A stretch of DNA of 25,606 nucleotides from NCBI GenBank assembly GCA_947593275.1, contig CANQDN010000002.1, positions 1 to 25,606 on the forward strand, given 5' to 3'. Made by a program: the position numbers and the translations under genes. Under the pieces are notes generated by a model. The model was not told where the DNA came from. It worked only from the letters and a program-made list of their open reading frames with translations, and searched no databases. Positions 1-9,182 of this stretch are shown piece after piece; position 1 is the stretch's first letter, and each line of letters begins with the position of its first letter. This DNA comes from an uncultured Bacilli bacterium (GTDB lineage Bacteria > Bacillota_I > Bacilli_A > RF39 > UBA660).

Positions 1-614
1 TTAGTTCCTTTATCTACAGCAAGATGTAAATAAGATACAATTCCACCAAACCACTTTTTCTCACAAGCATCCATCTGTACTTCTTGACCAAAAACAAACA
101 TATTACTTGCTCTTCTTGTATGTGCTTTAGTAAAAGCAATTTGTCTCGTTTCATACAATTCTATTTTTTCTTCCGATATATTTTCTTTATTGATAATTGC
201 TTTCTTTATTTTCTCATTGTATAATTTAATTGTTCCTTTATGTGCAAGGGGCGATATTATATCGTCATTAAGGAATGTGTTATACAAAGTTGAATATGAT
301 ATGGCATATTTACCTTTGTATTTTTTATTTTCAGTTAGTTCATCGTAAAATGCTTCAAAATTATAGTCGTAATATTCATTTAAATATAATTGCTTTAGTT
401 CTTCAATTATAGCTTTATCAATTTTCTTTTCTGATATTCTCCCTCGATTTTTGTGAATAAAGCCGGATTCTCCATGTTCGCGATAAATAAGTCTTAACTT
501 ATCAATTTGTCGTATTGACATTTTAAGTTCTAAACTTGCTTCTTTTCTTGTTATTTCACCTTTTTCTACTTTCATAATAATGTTATACTTTTTCTTTTCT
601 TTTTCATTCAGCAT
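1..614 (-). CDS. ISNCY/IS1202-like transposase, cut by window edge
   Basis: A minus-strand reading frame runs open from an ATG at 614 to base 1, giving about 204 residues with the C-terminus outside the window. The N-terminus (MLNEKEKKKYNIIMKVEKG...) is a helix-turn-helix of the type that begins ISNCY/IS1202-group transposases (ITRKEASLELKMSIRQIDKL, then a HGESGFIHKNRG linker). The last part, VQMDACEKKWFGG...LHLAVDKGT, is the start of the rve/DDE integrase core; the first catalytic Asp should be in QMDAC. The start is supported by GGAG nine bases upstream of the ATG. No frameshift or stop is seen in this part, so the element could be intact outside the window. Family placement is by recognised sequence pattern, not by search. 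Confidence 0.8.
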   Translation of the reverse strand, partial: MLNEKEKKKYNIIMKVEKGEITRKEASLELKMSIRQIDKLRLIYREHGESGFIHKNRGRISEKKIDKAIIEELKQLYLNEYYDYNFEAFYDELTENKKYKGKYAISYSTLYNTFLNDDIISPLAHKGTIKLYNEKIKKAIINKENISEEKIELYETRQIAFTKAHTRRASNMFVFGQEVQMDACEKKWFGGIVSYLHLAVDKGT

Positions 615-656
615 AAAATTTTTCTCCAATCTATTTAAAATATCATAACAATAAAT

Positions 657-768
657 AGAGAACTTTTCATTTAAAATTTAAAAAAAGAAATAGTATTTTC
701 TTTACTATTTCAATAGAGAACTTTTCATTTAAAACTCTTTTTCAGAAAAGAGAACTTTTCACTTAAAA
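657..768. repeat. Three copies of an AGAGAACTTTTCA-TTAAAA repeat, probable IS end
   Basis: The 20-base motif agagaacttttcatttaaaa occurs at 657-676 and 715-734, and with one change (cac for cat) at 749-768. Spacing is 58 and then 34 bases. The copies lie just upstream of the transposase start and no further copy is seen inside the operon that follows. Multiple short transposase-binding repeats at an element end are a plausible reading; the exact end of the element may be near 770, where the last copy forms ACTTTT-cactt-AAAAGT. Confidence 0.6.
687..711. repeat. Perfect 9-bp inverted repeat in the IS end
   Basis: GAAATAGTA at 687-695 and TACTATTTC at 703-711 are perfect inverted arms around a 7-base loop, lying between the first and second copies of the IS-end repeat. 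It could be an element-end hairpin or a weak terminator limiting read-through between the transposase region and the operon. There is no clean T-run on either side. Confidence 0.4.
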
Positions 769-795
769 GTCACATAAAAAAATGAGTAAAACATA

Positions 796-824
796 TCGAG
801 AAATACATAAAAATATGATATAAT
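796..824 (+). promoter_or_regulatory. Extended -10 promoter of the dnd operon
   Basis: TGATATAAT at 816-824 is a perfect extended -10 (TGnTATAAT). A 4-of-6 -35 match, TCGAGA, sits at 796-801 with a 17-base spacer. Transcription would start near 831, leaving a leader of about 48 bases before the ATG at 879. No other strong promoter is seen before the end of the operon at 10702, where genes overlap or lie less than 25 bases apart. Confidence 0.65.
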
Positions 825-878
825 GATAATATTGGATGAGTGTGCTTTTTGGCACTAGTAAGAGAAGTAGGTGATATT

Positions 879-3014
879 ATGTTATTGACTGATTTAAATA
901 TTGAAAGATCATATAGAAGTAATAAAAATAATATGATTAAAGATTTTTATAATCCTACTTTATCAGTTGCTACTAGTTATAAAAGAGCTGTTGGCTATTT
1001 TACAATTTCTTCATTAATTAATGCTTCTCAAGGATTGTCTAATTTAATTTCAAATGGAGGAACAGTACAAATTATAGCATCGCCAAAATTAAGTGAAGAA
1101 GATATTAATACTATTAATTTAGGATATAGAATGAAATTCGATGTTATATTAGATGCTATGATTAGAGAATTTAATAATATTGAATCAGAAAATGTAAAAC
1201 AAAAATTAAATTATATTGCAACTCTTATAGCTGATAATAGATTAGATATAAAAATTGCATTGATGGATGATTATGGGGCTTATCATGAAAAATTTGGAAT
1301 CATAGAAGATGCACTTAATAATAAGATTATGTTTACAGGCTCTATGAACGAAACAAATAATGGTCAATATACAAATTTTGAATCGTTTGTTGTATTTAAA
1401 TCATGGGATAAAGAATCAAATGAATATGTTAAAGAATATGAATTGGATTTTAATGATTTGTGGGAAAATAAGACCAATAGGCTTGATGTTCAGGCATTCC
1501 CTGAAGCATTAAAAAATAAATTATTAGAATACAGAAAATCAAATTATATTCCTGAACAAAGTATTGATTCAAATGTAGAAGATGTAAATTATTTAGTTAA
1601 TGATATGGAATATCCATTACTACCAAAGTGGTTTAATCCTAGACCATATCAAGATGATGCAGTAAATAGTTGGTGTGATAATAATTATAGAGGGTTATTG
1701 TCGATGGCAACGGGTACAGGAAAAACTTTAACTGGATTATATGGAGTAACTCGTTTATGGAATGATTTACAAAAATTAGCTATTGTAATTGTTTGCCCAT
1801 ATCAACATTTAGTAGAACAATGGGTTGAAGATGTAAAAGCATTTAATTTAAGCCCTGTTATATGTTATTCTAAATATTCAAATTGGAGAGAAAGAGTATA
1901 TAGAAAAGTAAAATTATTTAATTATGGAACAATCAATAATTTTACTTTAGTAACAACAAATGCAACCTTTTCAACAAAAGAAATGCAAGATTTTTTAGGC
2001 AATGTTAATGGTGACATTCTATTGGTAGTAGATGAAGCACATAATGCTGGAACGACATCAATGAAGAAATGTTTAGATGATAAGTATAAGTATAGATTAG
2101 GATTATCAGCAACTCCTAAACGATTCAGAGATGAAGAAAATACTAAATTTATTTTTGATTATTTTGGTGGTGAAGTATATTCTTTTGATTTGGAAAGAGC
2201 TATTAATGAAGGATATTTAACAAAATATTATTATTATCCACATAAAGTGAGATTAACTGATGAAGAACAGGAAGAATATAATCAACTTTCATTAAAAATT
2301 GCTCAAAATATTAAAGAAATAAATGGTAGGGTTGTAATTAATGATTATGCCAAAAATTTATTAATTAAAAGATCAAAATTAGTAGCTGGTGCAAGTAATA
2401 AGTTAGTTGAACTTAGAAAGTTGATGAGTCAATATTCTAACAGAAATTATATTTTAGTATATTGTGGTGCTACAAAAACAACTGATGAATCTGATGGAAG
2501 TGAAGAAAGACAAATTAGAAAAGTTTGCCAAATATTATGGAATGAATATGGAATAAAAAATAGAAAATTTACAGCAGAAGAAACTCCAGATGAGAGAGCA
2601 GAAATAATTGAGATGTTTAGTGATGGTACAGATTTACAGGCAATAGTTGCGATTAAATGTCTTGATGAAGGTGTAAATATTCCAGCAATACAACATGCTT
2701 TTATTCTAGCAAGTAGTACAGATCCTAAAGAATTTATTCAAAGGAGAGGTAGAGTGCTTAGATTATATAAAGGCAAAGAATTTGCGTATATTCATGATTT
2801 TGTGACTATTCCTAACATGGATGAAAATTCTACTAAGTCTTCTTTGGTAGAAAGTGAATTGAAACGAGTGTATGAATTCAATTTTTTAGCAGAAAATTCT
2901 GAACAAGGTGAAGATTTTATAAATGAATTATTAGAAACTTATAATATTGATAGAGAGAATATAGTAGATGCTAGAGATAAATATAATATTGGAGGTTTAA
3001 TAGATGAAGAGTAG
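879..3014 (+). CDS. PLD-nuclease/SF2 helicase fusion, candidate restriction helicase of the Dnd operon
   Basis: About 711 residues. The N-terminal part holds a phospholipase-D-type motif: H136-E-K138 followed by an acidic residue (HEKFGIIE) and GSMNET near residue 154, close to the HxKx4D...GSxN signature of HKD nucleases but with Glu for Asp. The rest is a superfamily 2 helicase: ATGTGKT at about 277-283 (motif I), DEAH at 385-388 (motif II), LSATP (motif III), and QRRGRVLR at about 621-628 (motif VI). ATP-driven DNA translocation with cleavage is the expected activity of such fusions. The frame is open from a GTG at 840, but the ATG at 879 is preferred because TAGGTGAT stands five bases upstream and the predicted transcript starts near 831. 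It is first in the dnd operon, so a phosphorothioation-dependent restriction role is inferred. It may belong to the family named 'DNA phosphorothioation system restriction enzyme', which I could not test. Confidence 0.85.
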   Translation: MLLTDLNIERSYRSNKNNMIKDFYNPTLSVATSYKRAVGYFTISSLINASQGLSNLISNGGTVQIIASPKLSEEDINTINLGYRMKFDVILDAMIREFNNIESENVKQKLNYIATLIADNRLDIKIALMDDYGAYHEKFGIIEDALNNKIMFTGSMNETNNGQYTNFESFVVFKSWDKESNEYVKEYELDFNDLWENKTNRLDVQAFPEALKNKLLEYRKSNYIPEQSIDSNVEDVNYLVNDMEYPLLPKWFNPRPYQDDAVNSWCDNNYRGLLSMATGTGKTLTGLYGVTRLWNDLQKLAIVIVCPYQHLVEQWVEDVKAFNLSPVICYSKYSNWRERVYRKVKLFNYGTINNFTLVTTNATFSTKEMQDFLGNVNGDILLVVDEAHNAGTTSMKKCLDDKYKYRLGLSATPKRFRDEENTKFIFDYFGGEVYSFDLERAINEGYLTKYYYYPHKVRLTDEEQEEYNQLSLKIAQNIKEINGRVVINDYAKNLLIKRSKLVAGASNKLVELRKLMSQYSNRNYILVYCGATKTTDESDGSEERQIRKVCQILWNEYGIKNRKFTAEETPDERAEIIEMFSDGTDLQAIVAIKCLDEGVNIPAIQHAFILASSTDPKEFIQRRGRVLRLYKGKEFAYIHDFVTIPNMDENSTKSSLVESELKRVYEFNFLAENSEQGEDFINELLETYNIDRENIVDARDKYNIGGLIDEE

Positions 3015-3186
3015 AAGTGAAATGATTAATGAAATATCAGCAAGAGTATTACTAGAAATAATTTTTACTGAAAAAAAGAATTTTAATACTAAAGAAAAAA
3101 AAGATTCTGACATGATAAAATTAATTAAAAATATTATAGAACGAGAGGTGAAAAAGAATGATATTCAGAAAGATGAAACTGCATAA
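3004..3186 (+). CDS. Small charged protein, 60 residues, unknown function
   Basis: Not recognised. The ORF starts inside the helicase gene (11-nt overlap), is preceded by GGAGG at a spacing of about 8, and ends 29 nt inside the following ATPase gene, an arrangement that suggests translational coupling and a real gene. The product (MKSRSEMINEISARVLLEII...) is lysine- and glutamate-rich and looks helical, with no cysteine, membrane segment or known motif. It could be a small adaptor between the helicase and the ATPase; that is inference from position only. Confidence 0.6.
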   Translation: MKSRSEMINEISARVLLEIIFTEKKNFNTKEKKDSDMIKLIKNIIEREVKKNDIQKDETA

Positions 3187-5140
3187 TTTCAGACAATTTA
3201 AAGGTGATACTGAACTTTCTTTTTCAACGGATAAAAGTAAAAATGTAACTGTTATTACTGGTAATAATGGGGCTGGAAAAACAACTTTATTACAAGCATT
3301 TAATTGGTGCTTATATGGTCAAGTAAAATTAGAAAATCCAGATGAATTGATTACTAAAGAAATTCTTTCCCAAATAGAAATTGGTGAAAAGGAAAGAGTA
3401 GAAGTAAGTTTAGAATTTGAGCATCTAAAGAAAATATATACTTGTAGAAATTATATTGATTATATTAGAAATACAAATAGTAATATTCAAAAATTAGATG
3501 AGGATAGATTATTTACAATTTCAGATCCTGATACTGGTGAAACAAAAAGAACTGATCAAAATGCAATTAGAGAAATTTTTCCAAGTGATTTATCTACATA
3601 CTTTTTGTTCGATGGTGAAAGAATGCAGGACTTGGTTGATAATCAAAGAGCTGGTAAAAAAGATTTATCTAATGCAGTCAAAAATTTATTAGGATTAGAT
3701 GTTCTTGAAAATGCGAAATTTCATCTTGAAAAAGCAAAAAAAGAGTTTGAAACAGAATTTGTGTCAGATAGTTCTTCGAGATTGTCACAAATTAATGAAG
3801 AATTAAAGTTAATAGATGAACAAATAGAAGAAGAAAAAAGAAAAAAAGATAATTACGAGAATGAATTAATAGAATTAGAAAGAAAACAATCAAAAGTTAA
3901 TGATATATTGAAATCAAATGCAGGATTAAAAGACTTACAAAACAAAAGAAATGAATATGCTAATCAAATGCAAAGAATTGAAGCTGATATTGAAAAGAAA
4001 AAGACAGATATATTTAAAACTTTTGGTACTGCTAGTGTTAACTATTTTCTAGGTTCTACCTTTGATATTTTAACTGATAAAATAAAAAAGAGCGATTTAA
4101 GTGATAAAGCAATTGAGGGAATAAATGCCAATGCTATTAATCATATTTTACAAAAAGGTGAATGTATTTGTGGCTATAATTTAAATAATAATCCATCTGC
4201 TATTGAAAAATTAGAAAAGTTAAGAAGTTATTTACCTCCAGAAAGTTATAGTATCTTATTGAAAGGATTAGAAGTAAATATTAAAAATGCAGTTGATAAT
4301 AACAATAAGTATTATGAAAATTTCAATAGAATGTATGATGAATACAATAATTTAATAAATCAAAAAGATATTTTAACTAATAAAATGAATGAAAATGAAA
4401 AAATAATAGCTGATGTTGGAGATCAGGATTTGTCAAAATACAATGAAGAATATATGAAATTAAGAACTTTAATAGCATCTAAAAATCAAGCAATAGGAAG
4501 TTGCAAAAATCAAATAGAAGTTTTAAAACAAACTCAAAGAAATAGAGAAGATGAAAGAAGTAGAATTACGGTTTCTAGTAATATTAATGATGCTGTTCAA
4601 TTTAAAGTAGATATTTGCGATAAATTAATAAGTGATATGACATCAAGATTAAATAAAAAAGAAAAAGAAGTTAAAGCAGATTTACAGGAAAAAACTAGTG
4701 AATTGTTATCTAAAATGTTAAATTCTGATAAAAATATTTATATTGAAGATGATTATAATTTTACTGTTACTGATGAATTTAAAACATTTACTTTATCAGA
4801 AGGAGAAAAAATAGTCACAAGTTTTGCATTTGTAGGTTCGATTATTTCAATTGCTAAGGATTTTATTTCTAAAGAAAAAAATGAAGTATTAGAAATAGCA
4901 GATGATGATAGATTTACTTTAGTAATGGATGCTCCATTTGCAAAATTAGATTTAAGCCACAGAAAAAATGTAACTTCATTAATTCCTACACTTACAGATC
5001 AAATAATATTGTTTTCTGCTGATAGTCAATGGGATGGTGTTGTTGAAACAGCACTAAAAGAGAAAATAGGACTAATGTATAATATAGATAAGAATGGTAC
5101 TTCATCAAGTATTTCACTAATTGAAAAGGAGGTAAAATAA
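3158..5140 (+). CDS. DndD/RecF-like SMC-type ATPase (second ATPase of the operon)
   Basis: 660 residues. The Walker A motif GNNGAGKT is at 35-42, an FDGER motif at 151-155, a long coiled-coil-prone region rich in Lys, Glu, Asn and Ile fills about 190-280 and 370-520, the ABC signature LSEGEK begins near 546, and the Walker B region VMDAPFAKLD is at about 589-598. A short CICG (C336, C338) sits in the middle, where Rad50-like proteins carry a zinc hook. The layout matches the DndD family. A separate DndD lies directly between dndC and dndE downstream, so this is probably a paralogue serving the helicase module. GAGAGGTG lies seven bases before the ATG. It is followed one base later by the next gene. 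Confidence 0.85.
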   Translation: MIFRKMKLHNFRQFKGDTELSFSTDKSKNVTVITGNNGAGKTTLLQAFNWCLYGQVKLENPDELITKEILSQIEIGEKERVEVSLEFEHLKKIYTCRNYIDYIRNTNSNIQKLDEDRLFTISDPDTGETKRTDQNAIREIFPSDLSTYFLFDGERMQDLVDNQRAGKKDLSNAVKNLLGLDVLENAKFHLEKAKKEFETEFVSDSSSRLSQINEELKLIDEQIEEEKRKKDNYENELIELERKQSKVNDILKSNAGLKDLQNKRNEYANQMQRIEADIEKKKTDIFKTFGTASVNYFLGSTFDILTDKIKKSDLSDKAIEGINANAINHILQKGECICGYNLNNNPSAIEKLEKLRSYLPPESYSILLKGLEVNIKNAVDNNNKYYENFNRMYDEYNNLINQKDILTNKMNENEKIIADVGDQDLSKYNEEYMKLRTLIASKNQAIGSCKNQIEVLKQTQRNREDERSRITVSSNINDAVQFKVDICDKLISDMTSRLNKKEKEVKADLQEKTSELLSKMLNSDKNIYIEDDYNFTVTDEFKTFTLSEGEKIVTSFAFVGSIISIAKDFISKEKNEVLEIADDDRFTLVMDAPFAKLDLSHRKNVTSLIPTLTDQIILFSADSQWDGVVETALKEKIGLMYNIDKNGTSSSISLIEKEVK

Positions 5141-5141
5141 T

Positions 5142-5645
5142 ATGTTAACTTTTCAAACTGATATAGTAATTAGAGGTAAAAAAGCAGAAAAATATCAAGA
5201 ACTTGCAAATAAATATGGATTTTTATTAGTTGATATTTATATGATGTCTGGGGTATTAGGATTTATAAATAATCAAAAAGATGTTCAAGATAACGATAGT
5301 TCTGTAACTGCAAATATTCCAAGAAATGTTCTTCAATCAAGATCTGATAAAATAGATTTTCTATATCAAGTTGTTACTTTAAATAATGAAATTGATATTG
5401 ATGCTGAAAATGCTATGAAATTAGCTTTTGAAGAAAATTCTATTGAAAATCCTAAAAAATTATATAAAAGAGAACTGTTTGAAGATTATGCAATGGGAGG
5501 AATAGATATATTGTATGATATGTTGTCAGATGTAGTTTTTGATAAACAAGTTGATAATATAAAAGATATATTAGATAAATTCTACGAAAAAAGTAATTTA
5601 GGTCAAAAAACCATAAATGATATTTTGGAGGAAGAAGGATTGTAA
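5142..5645 (+). CDS. Dnd-operon protein of unknown family, 167 residues
   Basis: Not recognised with certainty. The product begins MLTFQTDIVIRGKKAEKYQEL and contains mixed helical and strand-like segments, no cysteine, no signal peptide and no membrane segment. AAGGAGGT ends about eight bases before the ATG, and the gene starts two bases after the ATPase stop. It ends 19 bases before dndC. Its place between the second ATPase and dndC makes it a candidate subunit of that ATPase or of the restriction complex. It may be one of the 'dnd system-associated' small protein families; a profile search would be needed to say. Confidence 0.7.
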   Translation: MLTFQTDIVIRGKKAEKYQELANKYGFLLVDIYMMSGVLGFINNQKDVQDNDSSVTANIPRNVLQSRSDKIDFLYQVVTLNNEIDIDAENAMKLAFEENSIENPKKLYKRELFEDYAMGGIDILYDMLSDVVFDKQVDNIKDILDKFYEKSNLGQKTINDILEEEGL

Positions 5646-5664
5646 AAAATAAAGGAAGTGTATT

Positions 5665-7236
5665 ATGAAACTAAAAAATATAATAGATGAAAAAGGTAAA
5701 AAATATAGAGAAGCAATAGAGAGAGTTAAAAGAGTTTATTTACAGGACAATCGACCATGGATAATTGGATATAGTGGAGGTAAAGACTCAACGGCGACGT
5801 GTACTGTTGTTTTAACTGCATTATCAGAATTAAATGTGGACCAATTAAATAAACATGTATATATTATAAGTTCAGATACACTTGTTGAAACTCCTTTGAT
5901 TATTAATGAAATTAATTCTACACTATATATGATGGAACAATATGGTAAAAAGAATTTTCTTCCAATTAGTACACACAAAGTACAACCACAGTTTGATAAT
6001 ACATTTTGGTCGAATTTAATAGGAAGAGGTTATCCTTGTCCGAATCAAACATTTAGATGGTGTACAGATCGAATGAAAATTGAACCAGCTAATAGATTTA
6101 TCAAAGAAATTGTTGCCTCTAATGGTGAAGCAATTATGGTGTTAGGTGTTAGAAAAGGTGAAAGTAATTCTAGGGATAGAGTTTTAAATTCTCACAGTGT
6201 AAAAAGTAGTGATTTGATGCGACATACTACTTTAAATAATGCTTTCACATTTGCACCAATCATAGAATTTACTATTGATGATGTCTGGAATGTATTGTTA
6301 AATTATCCTTGCCCATGGGGTGGCAATAATCAAGAATTATTTAAGCTGTATGCAGATAGTTCTTCAAATACAGAATGTCCATTAATTGTAGATGAAGAAA
6401 CTAAAAATGCAGGAAGTTGTGGAAATAGTAGATTTGGATGTTGGGTTTGTACTGTTGTTGCTGAGGATAAGGCACTTAGTGGATTCATACAAAGTGGACA
6501 AAAATGGTTAATCCCTTTGTTGGATTATAGAAATTGGCTATATAGTATTAGAGATGATAGAACTTTAAGAATGAAAAGAAGAGCTTCAGGACAAATTTAT
6601 TTTTCTTCTATCAAACAAAAAGATAATACCTTAATTATTCCCAAAAAAGGTGATCGTGAAAGAATAGAGATTGACATTAATACTGGATTAGATAATTTTG
6701 GTAATGAATGGAATATATTTGAAAATAAAAATATTGCAATAAAATATATAAAAGATAATAGAGTAGATTTATCTAGATGTGATGATCCCAAAATTATTTG
6801 CAAAACAAATGATGGATATGGACAATTAGGATTAGGTCCTTTCACTTTTGAAGAAAGAAAAGAAATGTTAAGAAAACTTCTTAAAGTTCAAAAGCAGATA
6901 AAAGAAGAATTCAAAATAGATTACGAATTGATTACTAAAGATGAGTTGATAGCAATAAGTAAATTATGGTTAGAGCAAGGATACTGGAATGATGATGTTT
7001 GCAAAATATATAAAGAGGTTATGAACGTAGACTTAAATTTTATTTCCGATGATATTAAATTATTAAGTGAAACAGAATTAGAATTTTTAAAAGATGTATG
7101 TACTAATAATGGAATTGATTTTGAATTAGTAAAAAGGATTTTATATTTAGAGAAAAACAGTTATGGTTTAACTAGAAGAGATAATATTCAAAAGGAACTT
7201 TCTAAATTATTAAATCAAGACTATATTCATATCTAG
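5665..7236 (+). CDS. dndC: DNA phosphorothioation protein DndC
   Basis: 523 residues, normal for DndC, a PAPS-reductase-like ATP pyrophosphatase that activates the DNA backbone for sulfur insertion. The PP-loop SGGKDST is at 37-43. RWCTDRMKIEP (Cys133) and GVRKGES are typical of the PAPS reductase fold. C125, C133, C238, C252, C259 and C262 (the last two as GCWVC) supply the ligands expected for the 4Fe-4S cluster of DndC. The ATG follows AAAGGAAGTG. The gene sits upstream of dndD, dndE and the cysteine desulfurase, the canonical modification order, with a 20-base gap to the dndD start. Arg codons are almost all AGA. Confidence 0.95.
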   Translation: MKLKNIIDEKGKKYREAIERVKRVYLQDNRPWIIGYSGGKDSTATCTVVLTALSELNVDQLNKHVYIISSDTLVETPLIINEINSTLYMMEQYGKKNFLPISTHKVQPQFDNTFWSNLIGRGYPCPNQTFRWCTDRMKIEPANRFIKEIVASNGEAIMVLGVRKGESNSRDRVLNSHSVKSSDLMRHTTLNNAFTFAPIIEFTIDDVWNVLLNYPCPWGGNNQELFKLYADSSSNTECPLIVDEETKNAGSCGNSRFGCWVCTVVAEDKALSGFIQSGQKWLIPLLDYRNWLYSIRDDRTLRMKRRASGQIYFSSIKQKDNTLIIPKKGDRERIEIDINTGLDNFGNEWNIFENKNIAIKYIKDNRVDLSRCDDPKIICKTNDGYGQLGLGPFTFEERKEMLRKLLKVQKQIKEEFKIDYELITKDELIAISKLWLEQGYWNDDVCKIYKEVMNVDLNFISDDIKLLSETELEFLKDVCTNNGIDFELVKRILYLEKNSYGLTRRDNIQKELSKLLNQDYIHI

Positions 7237-7256
7237 ATAGATGGGAGGTGTGCAGC

Positions 7257-9182
7257 ATGAAGATAACTAAAATTAAATTGCATAATATTGGACCTTATAT
7301 AGGTGACAATAATCTGTTTGATATAGATGTAAATAAAAAGAAAAATATTATTTTAATAGGAGGAAAAAATGGAGCTGGGAAAACAACTCTTCTTAATTCT
7401 ATAAAAACAGGATTGTTTGGAACTTATGCTTATGGTTTGAAAACAAGTAGCAATTTATATTATAATTCATTAAATAAAATTTTTAATTATGTAGAATCTA
7501 AAAAACGCATTTCATATTTTGGAATAGATATTGAATTTGTTTTGATTGAAAATTATATTGAAAATACTTATCTTTTTTCTAGATCATGGAAAAAGGTTGG
7601 GGATTCTATATCAGAAACATTGAGAGTGAAAAAAAATGATTCTTATCTTGATGATGAAGAGATTGAACAAATTCAAACAAAGTTAAAAGAAATTATGCCA
7701 CCTGCTATCATTAATACAATGTTATTTGACGGTGAAAAGATAGCACAAATAATTGATGAAAATCAAATATCTGAATATCTAAAAGAAATAATTAATATTA
7801 ATTTTAATTTGAACATTTTTGAAAAAATGGAAGATGATATTAATTTTTATATTGAAAAAGAAAAAAGTCGAAAAACATTTACTGCTGATGAAATAAATTT
7901 AATAGAATATCGTAATAAATATAATGAAGCACAAAAAAATTTAAAAAATCTTAATGATGTTTATGAAAAATATAATAAAACAGCAACGGAACAAAATTTT
8001 AAATTGAAGAATCTTTTGAAGAAGTTTGAAAATTATGGTGGATTAAATGATAAAGATAGATTTGCTATGAGAAGTTATTTGGAATTATTGGAGAATAATC
8101 GTAAACAAAATATGGCAACTATAAAAGAGTTTTTGGAAGATGATGTAGTATTTTATTTAAATGCTGATAGAATAAAACATATTAAAAGTGAAATAGAAAA
8201 AGAAAAACCTAGAATTCTTTTACAATATGTTGATGAAATAAGTTCACTATTGGGTGAAGATTCAGTAAAAAAGATTAGAAAGGATTTACATAATCTATCA
8301 GGAAATAGTGATTTAGAAATAAAGTATCATTCAACCCCTAAACTAAATAAACTGATTGATGACTTTTTTAGTAGATTTAAAAAATTGGATACAGAACAAT
8401 TAAAAACAATATTAAAAAGCACTAGAAACGATTTAAATAATACAAAAGTCTATAAGCAAATAATTGGTAAAAATGAAAATGCAAATTCAAAAGATTTACA
8501 AAGTTTGTTAAAAGAAATTAAAGGCATTGAAATATCTCTTGAAGATTTAAAATCAAAGATAAAAGATATTGAAAAAGAAATTAAAAGAGCTAGTTCAGAA
8601 GTTAATAGTGCATTTATTGAATTGGAAACTATTGAAAAGAAATTAGATGTGGAAAAGAAAGAGGGAAACAGTTTCTTTATTGCTCGTAAAATTTTAAAGA
8701 TTTCCGAAGAATATCAAAAGAAGCAAACTACTAATTGCCTAACTAAAATAGCAGATTTGGCTGTGAAAAAATTTGATGAAATAAATAAAAAGGAAAACTA
8801 TATAACAAAAATGGAGATTGAGAAAGATTCATATAAAATTACTTTGTATGATAATAAAGGAATCGAAAAAGATATAACAATATTGTCTGCTGGTGAAAAA
8901 CAACTATTAATTGCTGCAATAGTATGGTCTATATTTAAATTATCTGATAGAAATAATATTTTTACATTTGATACACCTTTAGCCAGATTAGATAAAGAGA
9001 ATAGAGCATTATTTGTAGAAAAAATATTGTGTACGATTTCTGATCAAGTCTTAATATTATCAACAGATGAAGAAATTGTTGGTGATTTATATAAAATTGT
9101 TAAAAATCATTTAAGTAAAACTTATACATTAATTAATGATGAAAAAGAAGGTAAAACTGAAATAAAGGAGGCATATTTTTGA
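7257..9182 (+). CDS. dndD: DNA phosphorothioation ATPase DndD
   Basis: About 641 residues from the ATG at 7257, which has GGGAGGTG six bases upstream; an in-frame GTG at 7248 lies inside that ribosome binding site and is less likely. The Walker A GKNGAGKT is at 36-43, FDGEK at about 157-161, a coiled-coil-prone middle at about 200-290 and 390-480, the signature LSAGEK near 543, and Walker B FTFDTPLARLD with D572. This is the RecF/SMC-like architecture of DndD, thought to use ATP hydrolysis to help DNA structural change or nicking during sulfur incorporation with DndC and DndE. Its position between dndC and dndE identifies it as the canonical DndD, in contrast to the related ATPase at 3158-5140. 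It overlaps dndE by four bases if dndE uses the TTG start. Confidence 0.92.
   Translation: MKITKIKLHNIGPYIGDNNLFDIDVNKKKNIILIGGKNGAGKTTLLNSIKTGLFGTYAYGLKTSSNLYYNSLNKIFNYVESKKRISYFGIDIEFVLIENYIENTYLFSRSWKKVGDSISETLRVKKNDSYLDDEEIEQIQTKLKEIMPPAIINTMLFDGEKIAQIIDENQISEYLKEIININFNLNIFEKMEDDINFYIEKEKSRKTFTADEINLIEYRNKYNEAQKNLKNLNDVYEKYNKTATEQNFKLKNLLKKFENYGGLNDKDRFAMRSYLELLENNRKQNMATIKEFLEDDVVFYLNADRIKHIKSEIEKEKPRILLQYVDEISSLLGEDSVKKIRKDLHNLSGNSDLEIKYHSTPKLNKLIDDFFSRFKKLDTEQLKTILKSTRNDLNNTKVYKQIIGKNENANSKDLQSLLKEIKGIEISLEDLKSKIKDIEKEIKRASSEVNSAFIELETIEKKLDVEKKEGNSFFIARKILKISEEYQKKQTTNCLTKIADLAVKKFDEINKKENYITKMEIEKDSYKITLYDNKGIEKDITILSAGEKQLLIAAIVWSIFKLSDRNNIFTFDTPLARLDKENRALFVEKILCTISDQVLILSTDEEIVGDLYKIVKNHLSKTYTLINDEKEGKTEIKEAYF

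Noticed and set aside
657..768. Short CRISPR array
   Set aside because: Only three repeats, unequal spacing of 58 and 34 bases, no cas genes, and the position at an IS end explains it better.
840..878. GTG start at 840 for the helicase
   Set aside because: It lies within about 10 bases of the predicted transcription start and has no ribosome site; the ATG at 879 has TAGGTGAT at good spacing.
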